A DNA stretch of 64,000 nt from Gliomastix tumulicola (Eukaryota > Ascomycota > Sordariomycetes > Hypocreales > Bionectriaceae): contig BCHX01000002.1 of assembly GCA_001599755.1 (NCBI GenBank), positions 1,798,001 to 1,862,000 on the forward strand, written 5' to 3'. Shown one piece after another: positions 22,001-32,307 of this stretch; position 1 is the stretch's first letter; each line of letters starts with the position of its first letter. The notes under the pieces were generated by a model that saw nothing but the letters and a program-made list of their open reading frames with translations, was not told where the DNA came from and did not search any database. The translations under genes and the position numbers were made by a program.

Positions 22001-22275
22001 CTCCCGTTCCTTCCCTGCCGACACGAAGTCAATCGGTCGGGCGTCGTCCAAGGTCAGCTGATATTGACAGGAAATGCTGCTATGATGAGGCAGCTTCAAT
22101 CGGCCGGTCGTTAAGGCAAAGGGTCTTTGTACATCAGGAGACAGCCTTCGACCAGGCATGCCTTGGAGGGATGCACAGACCGGTCGAAGACTCGTATCGA
22201 GGCTGTCAAGATCGGTGACAGACAAGTCATGCAGGTGGAGGTCAAACAATGCCCATAACCCCGGGTTCGCGTGCT
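16029..22275 (-). CDS. Hybrid histidine kinase with split GAF, two PAS domains and pseudo-receiver (5' incomplete)
   Basis: Large exon 22275-16304 and last exon 16247-16029, joined across a 56-base intron to restore YSLIL-CDLHMPRKDG. More than 2,050 residues; it should autophosphorylate and pass phosphate through its receiver to a Ypd1-type carrier. In order: a conserved-looking N-terminus (NPGLWALFDLHLHDL); GAF-like sequence in pieces between long disordered stretches; two PAS domains (about 19090-18690 and 18690-18130); a DHp with MSHEIRTPL (His codon 18044-18046); a GHKL ATPase with NVIGNAIKF, DTGQGF and GGSGLGL; a degenerate receiver with Asn (16790-16792) at the Asp position; and a true receiver with VEDN, Asp (16242-16244) and TKPVD. 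Its architecture resembles S. pombe Mak1-type kinases; the fungal class is not verified. There is no membrane segment. The frame has no ATG before 22159 and opens at an acceptor (ends 22276), so a 5' exon is missing. Confidence 0.88.
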
Positions 22276-22561
22276 CTGCCCGTCAACCTGTCCGCCCGCG
22301 CAGCTCTCGCTCCCCTTTCGTTTCCTTCTTCTGCTTTCCCCTCTGGTGAATCGAGCCCAATGTCAGGCAGAAGACGAGTTTGCTGGCTCGAGAGGTGACT
22401 AGAAGGCAGTAGGAATGTCCTCCAGTGCTGGAAACAGTGGTAGGTGTCCTACTGCTTTGCGAGGCGTGGGCTGAAGAGGATGGAGGGGCGATGCAGCAAG
22501 GTGAGGAGGGAGGGAAAACGACCGTTTGGTGACAAGACGGCTGTTCCCATAGGTGGGCGTA

Positions 22562-22620
22562 GTGTCGTGTCGTGTCGTGTTCGGTATAGGAGTCGCAGAT
22601 GGTGCGGTGCGGTGCGGTGC
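22562..22620 (+). repeat. Short pentanucleotide tandem repeats
   Basis: A GTGTC unit repeated from 22562 to 22582, and GGTGC repeated exactly four times at 22601-22620. They lie about 290-350 bases upstream of the first mapped coding exon of the histidine kinase. Confidence 0.8.
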
Positions 22621-23552
22621 GGGTTGGATGCAGACAGACTGGGGGGGATTCGCTCGCCGGGTGTGGATGATAATGATGTGGATGCGAATGCGGATGTGAC
22701 CAGCCAGCCAGAAACCCTCACCAGCAAGTGCAGGTTCAAGGACGCAGGCCAGTGGGTCCGCCGTACGGTACTGGTACTTGCAGGTTTTGGTGTCACATCC
22801 ACCTCATCCCATCCATGGATCCCTTCATTACTGGGACTGGAGCGTACAGTGCAAAGGGCACAGGGAAGGGAAGAGGCTTTCTGCCTGGGTGGAGAGTGGG
22901 GAGCAACGGCGCAAAATCACCCGTCATGGCGGCCACTTGATTGGCAGGAAGATCCAAAATCGCCCTGGGGAAAGTGCATCCAAGGTAGCGGTCTGCAACT
23001 GCCACATGCGCACCGTGCTAGGCCTGCTAAAATGGTATTATTATGGGCCTGCTGGAGTGCTGCTGCTGGGCCTGCGCTGGGCCTGTGCTCCGTCCTGCAA
23101 CGACTTACTCGACTCGGCAATACCTATGACGTAGGTGCGATCTGTCCCCAGCGCTCCTGCCCGGCGCCACAAACAGACAAGGTACTTGGCACCTCCCACC
23201 CTCCAGCGTTCGCGGTGCGCTGACTGCTCCAGGAGCCTTTGAATACCCGTACCGGTACCTGGATCATCCCAGCATGGCGGATGCAACTGACAGACGCCAC
23301 TGTGGTGTTTTATATCTCTCACCTCGATCCTGTTCCATCAGGGCCATACCAGCTGACGATGCCGACGGACGACAAGGAGGGACTGCCATCTCGTATTCTT
23401 ATAGCATCGTGGGCGCCCTCGTATGGAATGATTCCATACCGAAACCCAAGAAGATGGGTGCCTAATAACTTGCAGCACCTAATGAGCAGCGTCAATGCGG
23501 CAAGGGGGCATCATTTATCGCGATCCTCCATTTCAGTGCGTGGAAATGGCGG

Positions 23553-23577
23553 GCTGAGCCAAGCCTCTTGGCTCAGC
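23553..23577. repeat. Perfect inverted repeat, 11-base arms, 3-base loop
   Basis: The left arm GCTGAGCCAAG and right arm CTTGGCTCAGC are exact reverse complements around CCT. It would form a tight hairpin in DNA or RNA, or a dimer-binding operator-like site. It lies 1.3 kb upstream of the kinase exon and 2.2 kb beyond the cytochrome b561 stop. Confidence 0.75.
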
Positions 23578-24271
23578 ACAACGGCGATGCAACGGATGCA
23601 ACGCACCACCGCTCTCACCCTCGCATCACCGGACGCCTGCTATTAAAAGGCTCACCGTTCATTGCAGAGCTGATCGTCGGCAGACACACTGCTGTCAGCA
23701 GCCCGCGTCATGGCGAAGACAAGACGGGCGGCGGACGGGTTGGACAAGCCCCCGTCGCTGGAGAGTAGCTGCGTGCGGGCTGGCTGCCTCGCACTGTGAC
23801 GCCAACAGTCGCTGGCCGTTGCCAAAAGTACAGGTACTCGCAAGTTTAACCCCGGCTTGGATTTTGACCTGCCCAAGCCGCTAGCAGCAGTATTAAGAAT
23901 GCGCAGAGCCCACAGGTGCATCGATTTCTCGATTGCCTTGGTTTTTGCTCTGTGCTCGAGTCAGGACGATTCGTGTCGCTGCATAGCGGTCAGGATCAAG
24001 GATCTCTCGCTTTGACGGGCACAACAGATGAGCCACTTTGCCCGGACAAGTTCGTCGTCAGCTTCGCCCCGATGCGCGGCTGCGTCATTCAATAGACTCC
24101 AGATAGTTGCCTCACTAACGGCATCTACTGGCCGTCTGCCTCGGGCGGTCAGGTCGCACTGAGCGTAGTCGATCAGCCAAACACAGAGCTGAGACACGCA
24201 ACCACTCGCCGTATTCACCCATCACCGGATCGGGGGCGGAGGAAATGCTGAGGTGGTCACCTGCTGAATCA

Positions 24272-24306
24272 TGACGTCGCATGCGACTCGGCGCACTATT
24301 ACGTCA
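24272..24306. promoter_or_regulatory. Paired CRE-like sites with overlapping palindrome
   Basis: TGACGTCG at 24272-24279 and TTACGTCA at 24299-24306 both match CRE/ATF half-site architecture. A 12-base palindrome, GTCGCATGCGAC, overlaps the first (24276-24287). Atf1-type bZIP factors act downstream of the stress MAP kinase pathway that histidine kinases control. The distance (about 2 kb from the kinase coding region) makes the link tentative. Confidence 0.4.
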
Positions 24307-25781
24307 GTGCACAGAAATAGCGGGAGCAACCTGAACCTGAGCAGCCAACCCGCACCTCCGTCCTGGTACCGGTACATCCCCTTCCTTGGGTACGACTCTT
24401 CCCCCATGCAGCATGGCTCCCGTAGACGCACACACGTGCCAGACTCAAAATCTCGCCTGTGGCCTGTTCTTCGAGATCCCCATTCTTCCCAACCGCTGGC
24501 TTTTTTCTGCTCTCCCAGGCGATCGCGCACATGTAGCGTGCGTGTCACGATCGATTTCAGGGCGCTGGGGATCGGGGACAACGAGAAATCACCTTGACGC
24601 CTTTGTGAGGCAGTGGGCCCTGCTCACCAGTATTATTACTCCGTTGCCCTCATGGGACTTTTGGCCCTGGATGGCGATTCCATCGAACAAGCGGGAGAAG
24701 ACCTATCACCCACTAGCCTCGCAACCCTCGAACGCAACCCCCACGCCCTTGAGTTCGGCGCTATCAAATGGTGTTAACACATCCTGCCTAGAACCTCCTG
24801 ACCATCATCTTTGAGAGATATACTCGTACGTAGATCGGTTGGGGTACGCGTCCCAAAATTCCCCTTTTCTCCATCCGGGAAACAACGAGGCAAGCAAGGC
24901 GCCGAGTTCTCATCCTTTCGAGTCATCCGCCACGATCGGGCTCCTGAACTTGAGGTTTTCTATCATCTCCAGTTTTTCTGTCATCAAAGGTTTCCCGCTT
25001 CTTTATTACCTCAGCATTGCAACGGTCGGTATCAAGCCATCTTTAGTGGTCCAGAAGAGGGCCGTTGGTGGAGGATCTAGAGACTGTGGATGAGCATGCA
25101 ACTTGTCGGGAGTATTGGAGAGGCTGCAAGGCATTGACACCCAATCAGCCCCTCTTCTCTTTCATCCGCTTGTCACTCTACTTGTAGAGATACTGAAGCG
25201 ATCTCGCTTAGAGTTGTTCACTCCCACGTGCCGTACAGCTGTATGCAGTCCCGAGTTAGAGTTAGAGTACCTATACGAACATGCCACTTTCATACACGTT
25301 GCGCCATCACGCTGTTGAAGAAACGGTTGAGCCACACGCGCCCTGATTGTATGGTCCTATTGCTCCAGTGGTTGTTTATTCGCCCTCGTGGCTACGTATG
25401 AGCTGCAGTACGTAATGAGTGTGGCTAGTATTTCCCAGAATGCAGACTCGCTATGCTGGCTTCCAAATTCGTCTCTGAAGAATAACTAAACAGGTTCTAA
25501 AGCAGGAGGCTTGGCCGTCAAATCATGATCGAAACAGACTGTGCGTGAGATATAAGGTAGTAAGCAAGTGTAGGGAAGCGCATCCCTCCTCCCTCAAACG
25601 AAAAATTGACACCCACAACTCTCTGGACGACAGCGAATATGCCCCTCCCTTATCGTGGTCATAGGTGACAGCTTTTGAACCACGGCATTGTCCATCTTGG
25701 TAACGGTCCTAGGCGACCGAAGTTCACACTTAACTTGCTGTGTGGTCTCATCCCCCCCCCGTGTTGGCTCAAACCTCGGAC

Positions 25782-26611
25782 TTACTGAGCATCCGGAGCC
25801 TTGAAGCCAAACTTCTGCTTCTGAACCCGAGGCAGGACGCCGACCAGGATCAAGATCGACAGGAGAATCACAGCCCAGAGCTTCATCTTGAGCGTGGTCT
25901 CGTTGTACGGTGTCTTGGTAGCACTGGCAACGGTGACCAGCAGCAAGATGAGGATGATGTAGCCGCTGCCACGGTGGTACTTCCAAATGGACTTGGCGTT
26001 GGCCTCACCCCCGTACAGCTGCGGCGTCAGCCACATGGTGAAGCCCACGAGGTACTGGACAGCCAGGATGATGGAGGTGATGACGCCGAGGTAGCCATGC
26101 ACGGAGTGGAAGTGGACGCCATTGTTGATGAGCTTGTTGTACTCGATGATGAAGACGCCGACCACGAGGAAGACGAAGGCCAGGAGGTTGAGAGAGCCGT
26201 GGATCCTCTGGCCGATGCGCTTCTGCTCGGGCGTGTGCGTGGGCTGCAGCACCAGGATAGACTGGACCAGCGTCAAGATGGCGAGGGACTGGGCCAGCGG
26301 GTGTCCGGAGAAGAGGTTGACGGGGTTGGTGAAGATGCTGACCCAGGTCAGGATGGTGAGAAGGATGACGCCAAACTGAGCAATGCCGGCCGTGCCTGGG
26401 AACGAGTTCAGTTAGTCCCTCGAGGTGAGCATTGCAATGGGGAAGGAAGGCCCGCGATGAGACGGCGAGGGGTCAACAACATACCGAGCACCAGGTTCTT
26501 GCCGTACGAGCCACCGCTCGCCTGAGCTGCATCGCCAGGGCGGCCGAGGAGAGGCTCCGTCTCGGGCACGTCGTTGGGCGGTCGCTCTGGGGCTCCGGTG
26601 GTGCTGGCCAT
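25782..26611 (-). CDS. Cytochrome b561 domain membrane protein
   Basis: Exons 26611-26485 and 26395-25782; 246 residues. Six membrane segments are visible at about 46-64, 76-92, 110-127, 143-162, 186-202 and 214-231. Four His lie in the positions expected for the two b-type haem sites of the eukaryotic b561 fold: His74, His108, His142 and His183. The family moves electrons across internal membranes, commonly from ascorbate to ferric or radical acceptors; no partner reductase domain is present, so the donor here is open. The cytosolic N-terminus has ETEPLLG (17-23), an acidic dileucine signal typical of AP-3 sorting to the vacuole, so a vacuolar membrane site is inferred. The splice joins LVLG to TAGIAQFG in frame. 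It is divergent from allantoicase. Confidence 0.87.
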
Positions 26612-27447
26612 TGTAATGACGTTGGCCTGTGCTGTGCGAGGGGGACAATTGCAAGTGACGGGTTCCTGGTATCGTCAAATACCTAGCGTCAGGGATAGCT
26701 CCGGGAGCTCTGGGAGTGGGCTGGGCAGCTGATAGTCTAGCTCTAACAAGCAGAGAGGCCGCAATCAAGTCGAGAACAAGACGCTAAGATCTAAGTGCAA
26801 GCGACTGGCGATCTGTGTGATGGAATTGGTGTATCTGGCAAAGATGAGGGGAGAGGCGAAGGAGGGAAAGCTGCCTGTCTCGCCTTTACATAGCTGGGGA
26901 GCATCAGCTCGATGACGAGCTTTGTCTGGTCGAAATAGGCTTAGCCAGGACGCCGCTATTACGGGAATGTCCGGCTTTGTGCCGTCTTGCCGTCCCTCGT
27001 TGCATCCAAGGGCACAATTGCAGCGACGTACAGAAAAGATGTGCAGGCTGTAAGTGACTCGTCATTTTGATCTCCAGGCAGTTTTGCAGCATGCAATAAC
27101 AGCCAACTCAACGGATTGACCGGGTGGCCACACGATTCGCTATAACCGGCTCCCGGGCAGACTTGTACTCGTCATGGACGTCGGTTACAGACTCCGGTAT
27201 CCCAGCCGGCACAGGCCAGTGAGAAGCTCAGAATTAATAATGCAGCGGGGAACTAGATGGTGATACCAAAAGCGGCGTCGTCCCCAATGCATCCCTTCGC
27301 TGGTGGCTGGCGAACTGGTTGGCTCAAAGACATTCCCAATGGGAAATGGCCGGAGCCCTTGACGCAGACGTGATGGCGATCAATCAAGCATGGGACAGAA
27401 GCGGCTGAAGCGACGGAATAGAATCTCGGGCTTCGGAGAATATAGAA

Positions 27448-27484
27448 GTGCAGTATACGGCCTCCGTTGAAGGGTGCAGTATAC
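27448..27484 (+). repeat. Direct repeat of GTGCAGTATAC
   Basis: Two identical 11-base copies start 26 bases apart. A related ACTATAC follows at about 27555. This is compatible with a paired regulator site; no known factor is recognised. Confidence 0.6.
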
Positions 27485-27587
27485 CGTCCTCTTATCCCCT
27501 CGAGACACTTTCAGGGTTGGACACTTTCCCCGTCCACTCTACCCAGTTGGGTTTACTATACACCCGGCGTGGAGATGCCTACAACCA

Positions 27588-27593
27588 TTATCT
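27588..27593 (-). promoter_or_regulatory. Possible AreA/NIT2 GATA site upstream of allantoicase
   Basis: AGATAA on the minus strand, 410 bases before the allantoicase start. Purine catabolism genes in fungi need the nitrogen GATA activator plus a pathway-specific factor, so the site is plausible, but the hexamer is common. Confidence 0.35.
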
Positions 27594-27940
27594 TTCGCAC
27601 TTGAACAAAATGATCGTCGACTGTCTCACTTCACGCGTAGGTAGCAGTCAACCTTAATTTTGAGTGGCCGAGCTACAGGGTAAGCGCTGGCGCTCAGTGG
27701 AGGAGGAGTTCGTCAAGATGGAGGGGTAGCTCCCCACACTGATCGTTGGCGGGGTCAAAGTCGACGCTCAAGTCGCGCCATCACGGCATTCGCCTAACTT
27801 CGAGACCGGATGCCTCGATACTAGCCGCTGGCGGTAACTGTAACTACGACCTCGCTGGTGGAGCAACGGCATCGGACGTCGCCGGTCCAGTATCGGAGCA
27901 CGACGTGTGCTTTAAAAACCAGAACCGCCGAACTCGACTT

Positions 27941-27953
27941 CCCCCCCCCCCCC
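27941..27953 (+). repeat. Homopolymeric C run in the allantoicase leader
   Basis: Thirteen consecutive C bases, ending 48 bases before the ATG. Such runs are prone to length change and to sequencing error. Confidence 0.85.
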
Positions 27954-28001
27954 GACACCAACCTGCAACACACGTGCACACAGGCATACCATCACGAAAA
28001 A

Positions 28002-29165
28002 ATGGCTTCCATCGCAGACGAGATCGAATATAAGCTGGACGAGGTCCCGGCCACTCGGATAGCTTCCGATGACATCGACAAGACCTTCCGTTCTAGCTCC
28101 ATTGGTAAGATGGCTTGCTTGAATTGACGGCCGTTGTGCGCTCCGATCATGGTACCCTGGCTGGGCACGTGAGCTAACATCACTCGACTAGACTTGATCT
28201 CAGGAGCACTCGGAGGCAAGATCCTTGCCTTCTCCGATCAATGGTTCGCCGAAGCATCAAACCTCCTGACCCCGACGGCCCCCATTCGTCAACCGGGCAA
28301 GATGGTTTTCACCGGGGCCTGGTACGACGGATGGGAGACTAGACGGCACAACGCCGAGCCATTCGACTGGGTAGTGGTCCGTCTCGGAGTTGCCTCGGGA
28401 ACTGTCGAGGGAATCGAGGTCGACACCGCTTTCTTCTCGGGGAACCATGCCCCGGCCATATCTGTCGAGGGAGTCTTTAGCGACAACGACGACGAGGTCG
28501 TCTCGTGGAAAGGTGGCCGCGGCAAGTGGGAGACCATCCTCGGTGTGCAGGAATGCGGCCCTTCTCAGCGCTTCGGCTGGAAGCTGGCCGAGGCCACCAA
28601 GAAGCAGTACACGCATGTGAGGCTCAACATGTACCCTGACGGCGGCATTGCTAGGTTCCGCTTGTTCGGCCATGCCGTCCCTGTCTTCCCGGACGACAAG
28701 GCGGCAGTCTTCGACCTGGCTGCGGCGCAGAACGGCGGCGTTGCCGTGTCGTGCAGCGACCAGCACTTCGGTACCAAGGACAACCTGCTACTTCCTGGGC
28801 GCGGAAAAGATATGGGCGATGGCTGGGAGACAGCTCGCTCGCGTGGCAAGGGACACTTTGACTGGACCATCATCCGCCTCGGTGCACCGGGCTTTGTGCA
28901 GAAGCTGGTCGTCGACACGGCTCACTTCAGGGGCAACTTCCCGCAAAAGGTTGCGGTAGAGGGCATTGAATGGAAGGGCGAAGGGGAGCCCCAGGCTGAC
29001 GCTCAGGGATGGGTTGAGCTTGTCTCCCCAAGCAAGACGGGGCCCGATCAGGAGCATGAGTTCCAGAGCAACGCGAGCAACCAAGCCTTGACCCATGTCA
29101 AGCTGATTATGATTCCTGATGGTGGCGTCAAGCGATTGAGGGCCTTTGGTACGCGTCTGGCGTAG
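28002..29165 (+). CDS. alc: Allantoicase
   Basis: Exons 28002-28104 and 28192-29165; 358 residues, close to the usual 340-355. The enzyme hydrolyses allantoate to ureidoglycolate and urea in purine degradation. The two tandem jelly-roll repeats of the family are clear. Repeat one runs from FSDQWFAEASNLL through YDGWETRRHN to FDWVVVRLG and ends RLNMYPDGGIARFRLFG. Repeat two runs from CSDQHFGTKDNLLLPG through GDGWETARSR to FDWTIIRLG and ends KLIMIPDGGVKRLRAFG. The N-terminal helix (MASIADEIEYKLDE) and splice GSI-DLISGALGG fit the family. No targeting signal is seen, so it is probably cytosolic. No ureidoglycolate lyase or permease gene lies next to it in this window. Confidence 0.96.
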
Positions 29166-29674
29166 GGTAGACAGGAGGCCTAAATCGGGACACGCAATTC
29201 CAGCTGACCCAACAAGCCACCATAAGGATACATCCATACCAACAGCGATCTACCTGCTCAATTTAGGCAATGAAGGGGCTTGTCATCTTACCAATGTGTG
29301 ACATAAAGCGATTAGTGCGAGTACGGATCTGGGCTTGTATTCCCGGCGTTCCAAGGCTGTTTTATGATTTCCAGGTTATGGCCCAAAAGACGAGGTCGGT
29401 ACCCGTAGCTGTACCCCGACAGGTCCAGCTGCCATTTTAGGGCGGTGTCCAGGGAGCGACGAACCTCCACCTTGGCTTCTCCCAACGACATCTTGTCCAC
29501 GACGCACACAAACATCACGCGACTCTATCCCTCGACGGCGCATTCGGCCCGGTAGGAGCGATATCCCATCTCGACGACTCTACCATTTCCCGCAGGGACG
29601 CATACACCGCAGCCGAGCACGGGTTGAGCGCAATTATATGAGCCAGACCGTCTGGCTCTGCCCCTCCTTCCAGT
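29166..29674. other. Intergenic region between allantoicase and the ankyrin-DIL gene
   Basis: 509 bases between co-oriented genes. No gene or notable repeat is seen. Confidence 0.5.
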
Positions 29675-32307
29675 ATGGATTTTGGGGATCCGGGAAGTGA
29701 CCGCGGTGGCGAGCAGAAACCTCGCACGCTGCCTCTCGACCTTCCCAAGTCCTTGGACGACAGGAGACACACAGCTGCCGAGAATTATGTCCCGGAGACG
29801 GAACTGTACGATGGCTGGCAGGGTCAGTGGCGAGCCTCGATGTTCTGGACCAGGCGCGGTTTGACTGACACACACCTTGTAGGAGAGTCGCAGTTCCTCA
29901 CGACGCCGGCTCTGGCTAAGCCGCTTAACTTCGGAAACCTTTCGCTGAACGATCCCGAGTTCGACGATGACAGCGCGCGTGGGCCGACGAATAGCGACAC
30001 CCGGCTGATGGAGATGCTTGCTGCTCAAGCTGCGCACCTGTCCGGACCCGAGCACGATGAGCAGGCCGTCGCCAACGATGAGAAACTCTCCGATTCGGAG
30101 AAGAAGGAAATTCTACAAAAGTCGCTGAACATGGCAGCGAGTAACGGGGATGTGGACAAGGTGCAGAAGCTGGTGGGAGGCGATGCCAAGTCATACATCG
30201 ACATCAACGCCTCCGACGAGGACGGAACGCCGCCCTTAATCTACGCAAGCTGTTTTGTGAGTTGGATTCGCTCCCCCCCCGGGTTGTGTGGGCAAGGAAA
30301 CATGCTAATAATATGCAAAGGGTCACGAGACTGTCGTGCAAGCTCTTCTCCAGGCTGGGGCGGACGTCAACAAACAAGATCGCAACCAGTGGAGCGCTTT
30401 GATGTGGGCGATGACGAATCGCCACAAGGGTATCGCAAAGCTGCTTCTAGACAACGGAGCATCTTCGGATCAGAAGACGTCCTCTGGGCGAACGGCATTC
30501 GACTTTGTACCTCCGGACAGCGAGATGTCCTTCTACCTGCACGATAATGGATACAACATTGGCAACGCTGGTGTGACGGACGACTTTTACAATCCTGGCT
30601 TCAGCCAAGATCGATTCGAGGAGGAGATGGCGGAGAATGAAATGCGAAGGAGGCTCATGATGGAGAGTGCGCGTGACCTGGAGGTTGATCTGGGAAACGT
30701 GGGCATAGACGATCAGCCCGAGGTAGGTGTTCCTGTGGCCCTGGAATACGTGGGTGTCTAACAATTGGCAGACCGCAGAAGAGTTTGAGGACGACCAGCA
30801 AGAGTTTGACTGGAGCAGATGTCTCCACGACCAGATGTTTGTCTTCCAGGAACACGAGCTCGACCGCATTCTCGACATCGTCATCACGAAGATGACACCC
30901 CAACGATCGCCGTCGCAGAAACCCGTCCCAGCCAACATGATTTTCCTTAGCGCTCGCTATGCCCACTATCACTCAAGCTCCGAGCTTCTTGGGAGGCTTC
31001 TGGTCTCGGCCATGGACCGCATCAACGACGTGGTGGAGAGGTGTCAGTGGGACATGACGATACTGGCCTTCTGGATCTCGAATGCGACCTTGCTCCTACA
31101 CTATCTGAGAAAAGACGCGGGGCTTGTCGAAGCTACTGCCGACTTCCAAGCACACTTGGCCGAGCTGATCAACGAGATCTTCATCCTGATCGTGCGGGAT
31201 GCCGAGAGGCGGCTGGACAAGGTCCTGGATGTGGCCATGCTCGACCACGAGACGATACCCGGCTTCGAGGATATCACATTCCAAAACGAGTGGAAGCTAT
31301 TCAAGCGGAAAGCCACGGTCAAAGAGGAACCGTTAGAAAAGCGCCTCCGACCGCCTTCGCCGAAGCAGAAGGCCAAGCCAGCACCCAGAAACGTGACATC
31401 GCTATTATCATCCACCCTTTTCGTGCTGGACTTGTATGATATTCATTCCGTCATCACTGCACAGATCGTCACGCAGCTTCTTTACTGGATTGGGGCCGAG
31501 CTGTTTAACAGAATCATGTCTAACAGGAAGTACTTGGCGAGGACAAAGGCGATGCAAATCCGCATGAACATCTCCATTCTGGAGGATTGGGCGCGAACCA
31601 ACAACAGGCAGGCCGAGCACTACGAGGCAGGCGAGATGACTTCTTCAGGCGACACCACTGCCGATGCAGCGAGGCAACACCTCGCTCCTGTTATCCAACT
31701 ACTCCAGTGGCTCCAGTGCTTCTCCTCGCTAGGAGCAGATGATCTGGAGGCCTTGGTTGGCACGCTTCAGCAGCTTAAACGGCTCAGCCCCCAGCAGCTC
31801 ATACACGCGGCGACGCACTATCGGCCAGAAGTCGGGGAAAAGGGGTTGCCTAAAAGTGCAATGAAGTACCTGTTGGCCATCCAGAAGGAAGCTGCTCTGA
31901 AGAGAGACAGGCGGCGGAGCAGGAACACGTCTGCCCCCCCATCTGGCCCCGACAGCTCACCGGCCACGCCCGTTAAGGGCGGGAAGTCCAATGGCCACGG
32001 CCTTGAAACACCGGGGAGCGTGCAGGGCACACCAGGGGGGAACGGAACCGAATACGAAGACGATGAGGATGACGAGGACGCCCCGGAGCATCTGCTGCTC
32101 GACCCCGCGTTGATGCTGCCCTTTACTCTGCCGTCGATGACAGACATGCTGGTGTCGTATGGGGCTGGATTCGGAGGAGTCAATAGGGAGAGGGAGCGCA
32201 AGTACATCCCTACCGTCCCGCCTGAGTTCTTGGAGAAGCTGGAGGTCAGCGGGGCGCGTAAGGGGCCTATGTTCCAGGACAAAGATTGGGAGGACGAGGA
32301 GGTGTGA
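29675..32307 (+). CDS. Ankyrin-repeat and DIL-domain protein
   Basis: Exons 29675-29822, 29883-30256, 30321-30722 and 30772-32307; 819 residues. An acidic N-terminus leads into two or three ankyrin repeats (about 130-215; NMAASNGDVDKVQKLV, GTPPLIYASCFGHETVVQALLQAGADVNKQ in two pieces, and SALMWAMTNRHKGIAKLLLDNGAS). The C-terminal half (about 330-660) matches the DIL (dilute) domain, the cargo-binding fold of class V myosins, here without a motor. Fungal proteins with this pairing are known as conserved ankyrin-DIL proteins of poorly defined function, probably vesicle or cell-tip related. The tail has a Pro/Ser linker and an acidic EDDEDDEDAPEH run, then a conserved-looking SMTDMLVSYGAGFGG. 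The first intron is 60 bases without a stop, so retention would insert 20 residues in frame. Confidence 0.85.

Larger units (their letters stand above)
22250..25781. other. 3.5 kb gene-poor region upstream of the histidine kinase
   Basis: No convincing gene. The missing first exon of the kinase should lie in its left part. It contains GTGTC and GGTGC short tandem repeats (22562-22620), GGTACCGGTAC-like motifs (about 22767, 23251, 24365), a perfect 11-base hairpin (23553-23577), and two CRE-like sites with an overlapping palindrome (24272-24306). The right part is the 3' flank of the cytochrome b561 gene. Confidence 0.55.
26612..28001. promoter_or_regulatory. Divergent promoter region (cytochrome b561 / allantoicase)
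   Basis: 1.4 kb shared upstream region with no gene seen. It contains a direct repeat of GTGCAGTATAC at 27448-27458 and 27474-27484, an AGATAA core on the minus strand at 27588-27593, a second GATAA core (minus strand, 27492-27496), and a 13-base C run (27941-27953) 48 bases before the allantoicase ATG. Confidence 0.55.

Noticed and set aside
24386..24814. 142-residue frame in the 3.5 kb gap
   Set aside because: Composition is not protein-like and there is no domain or splice pattern.
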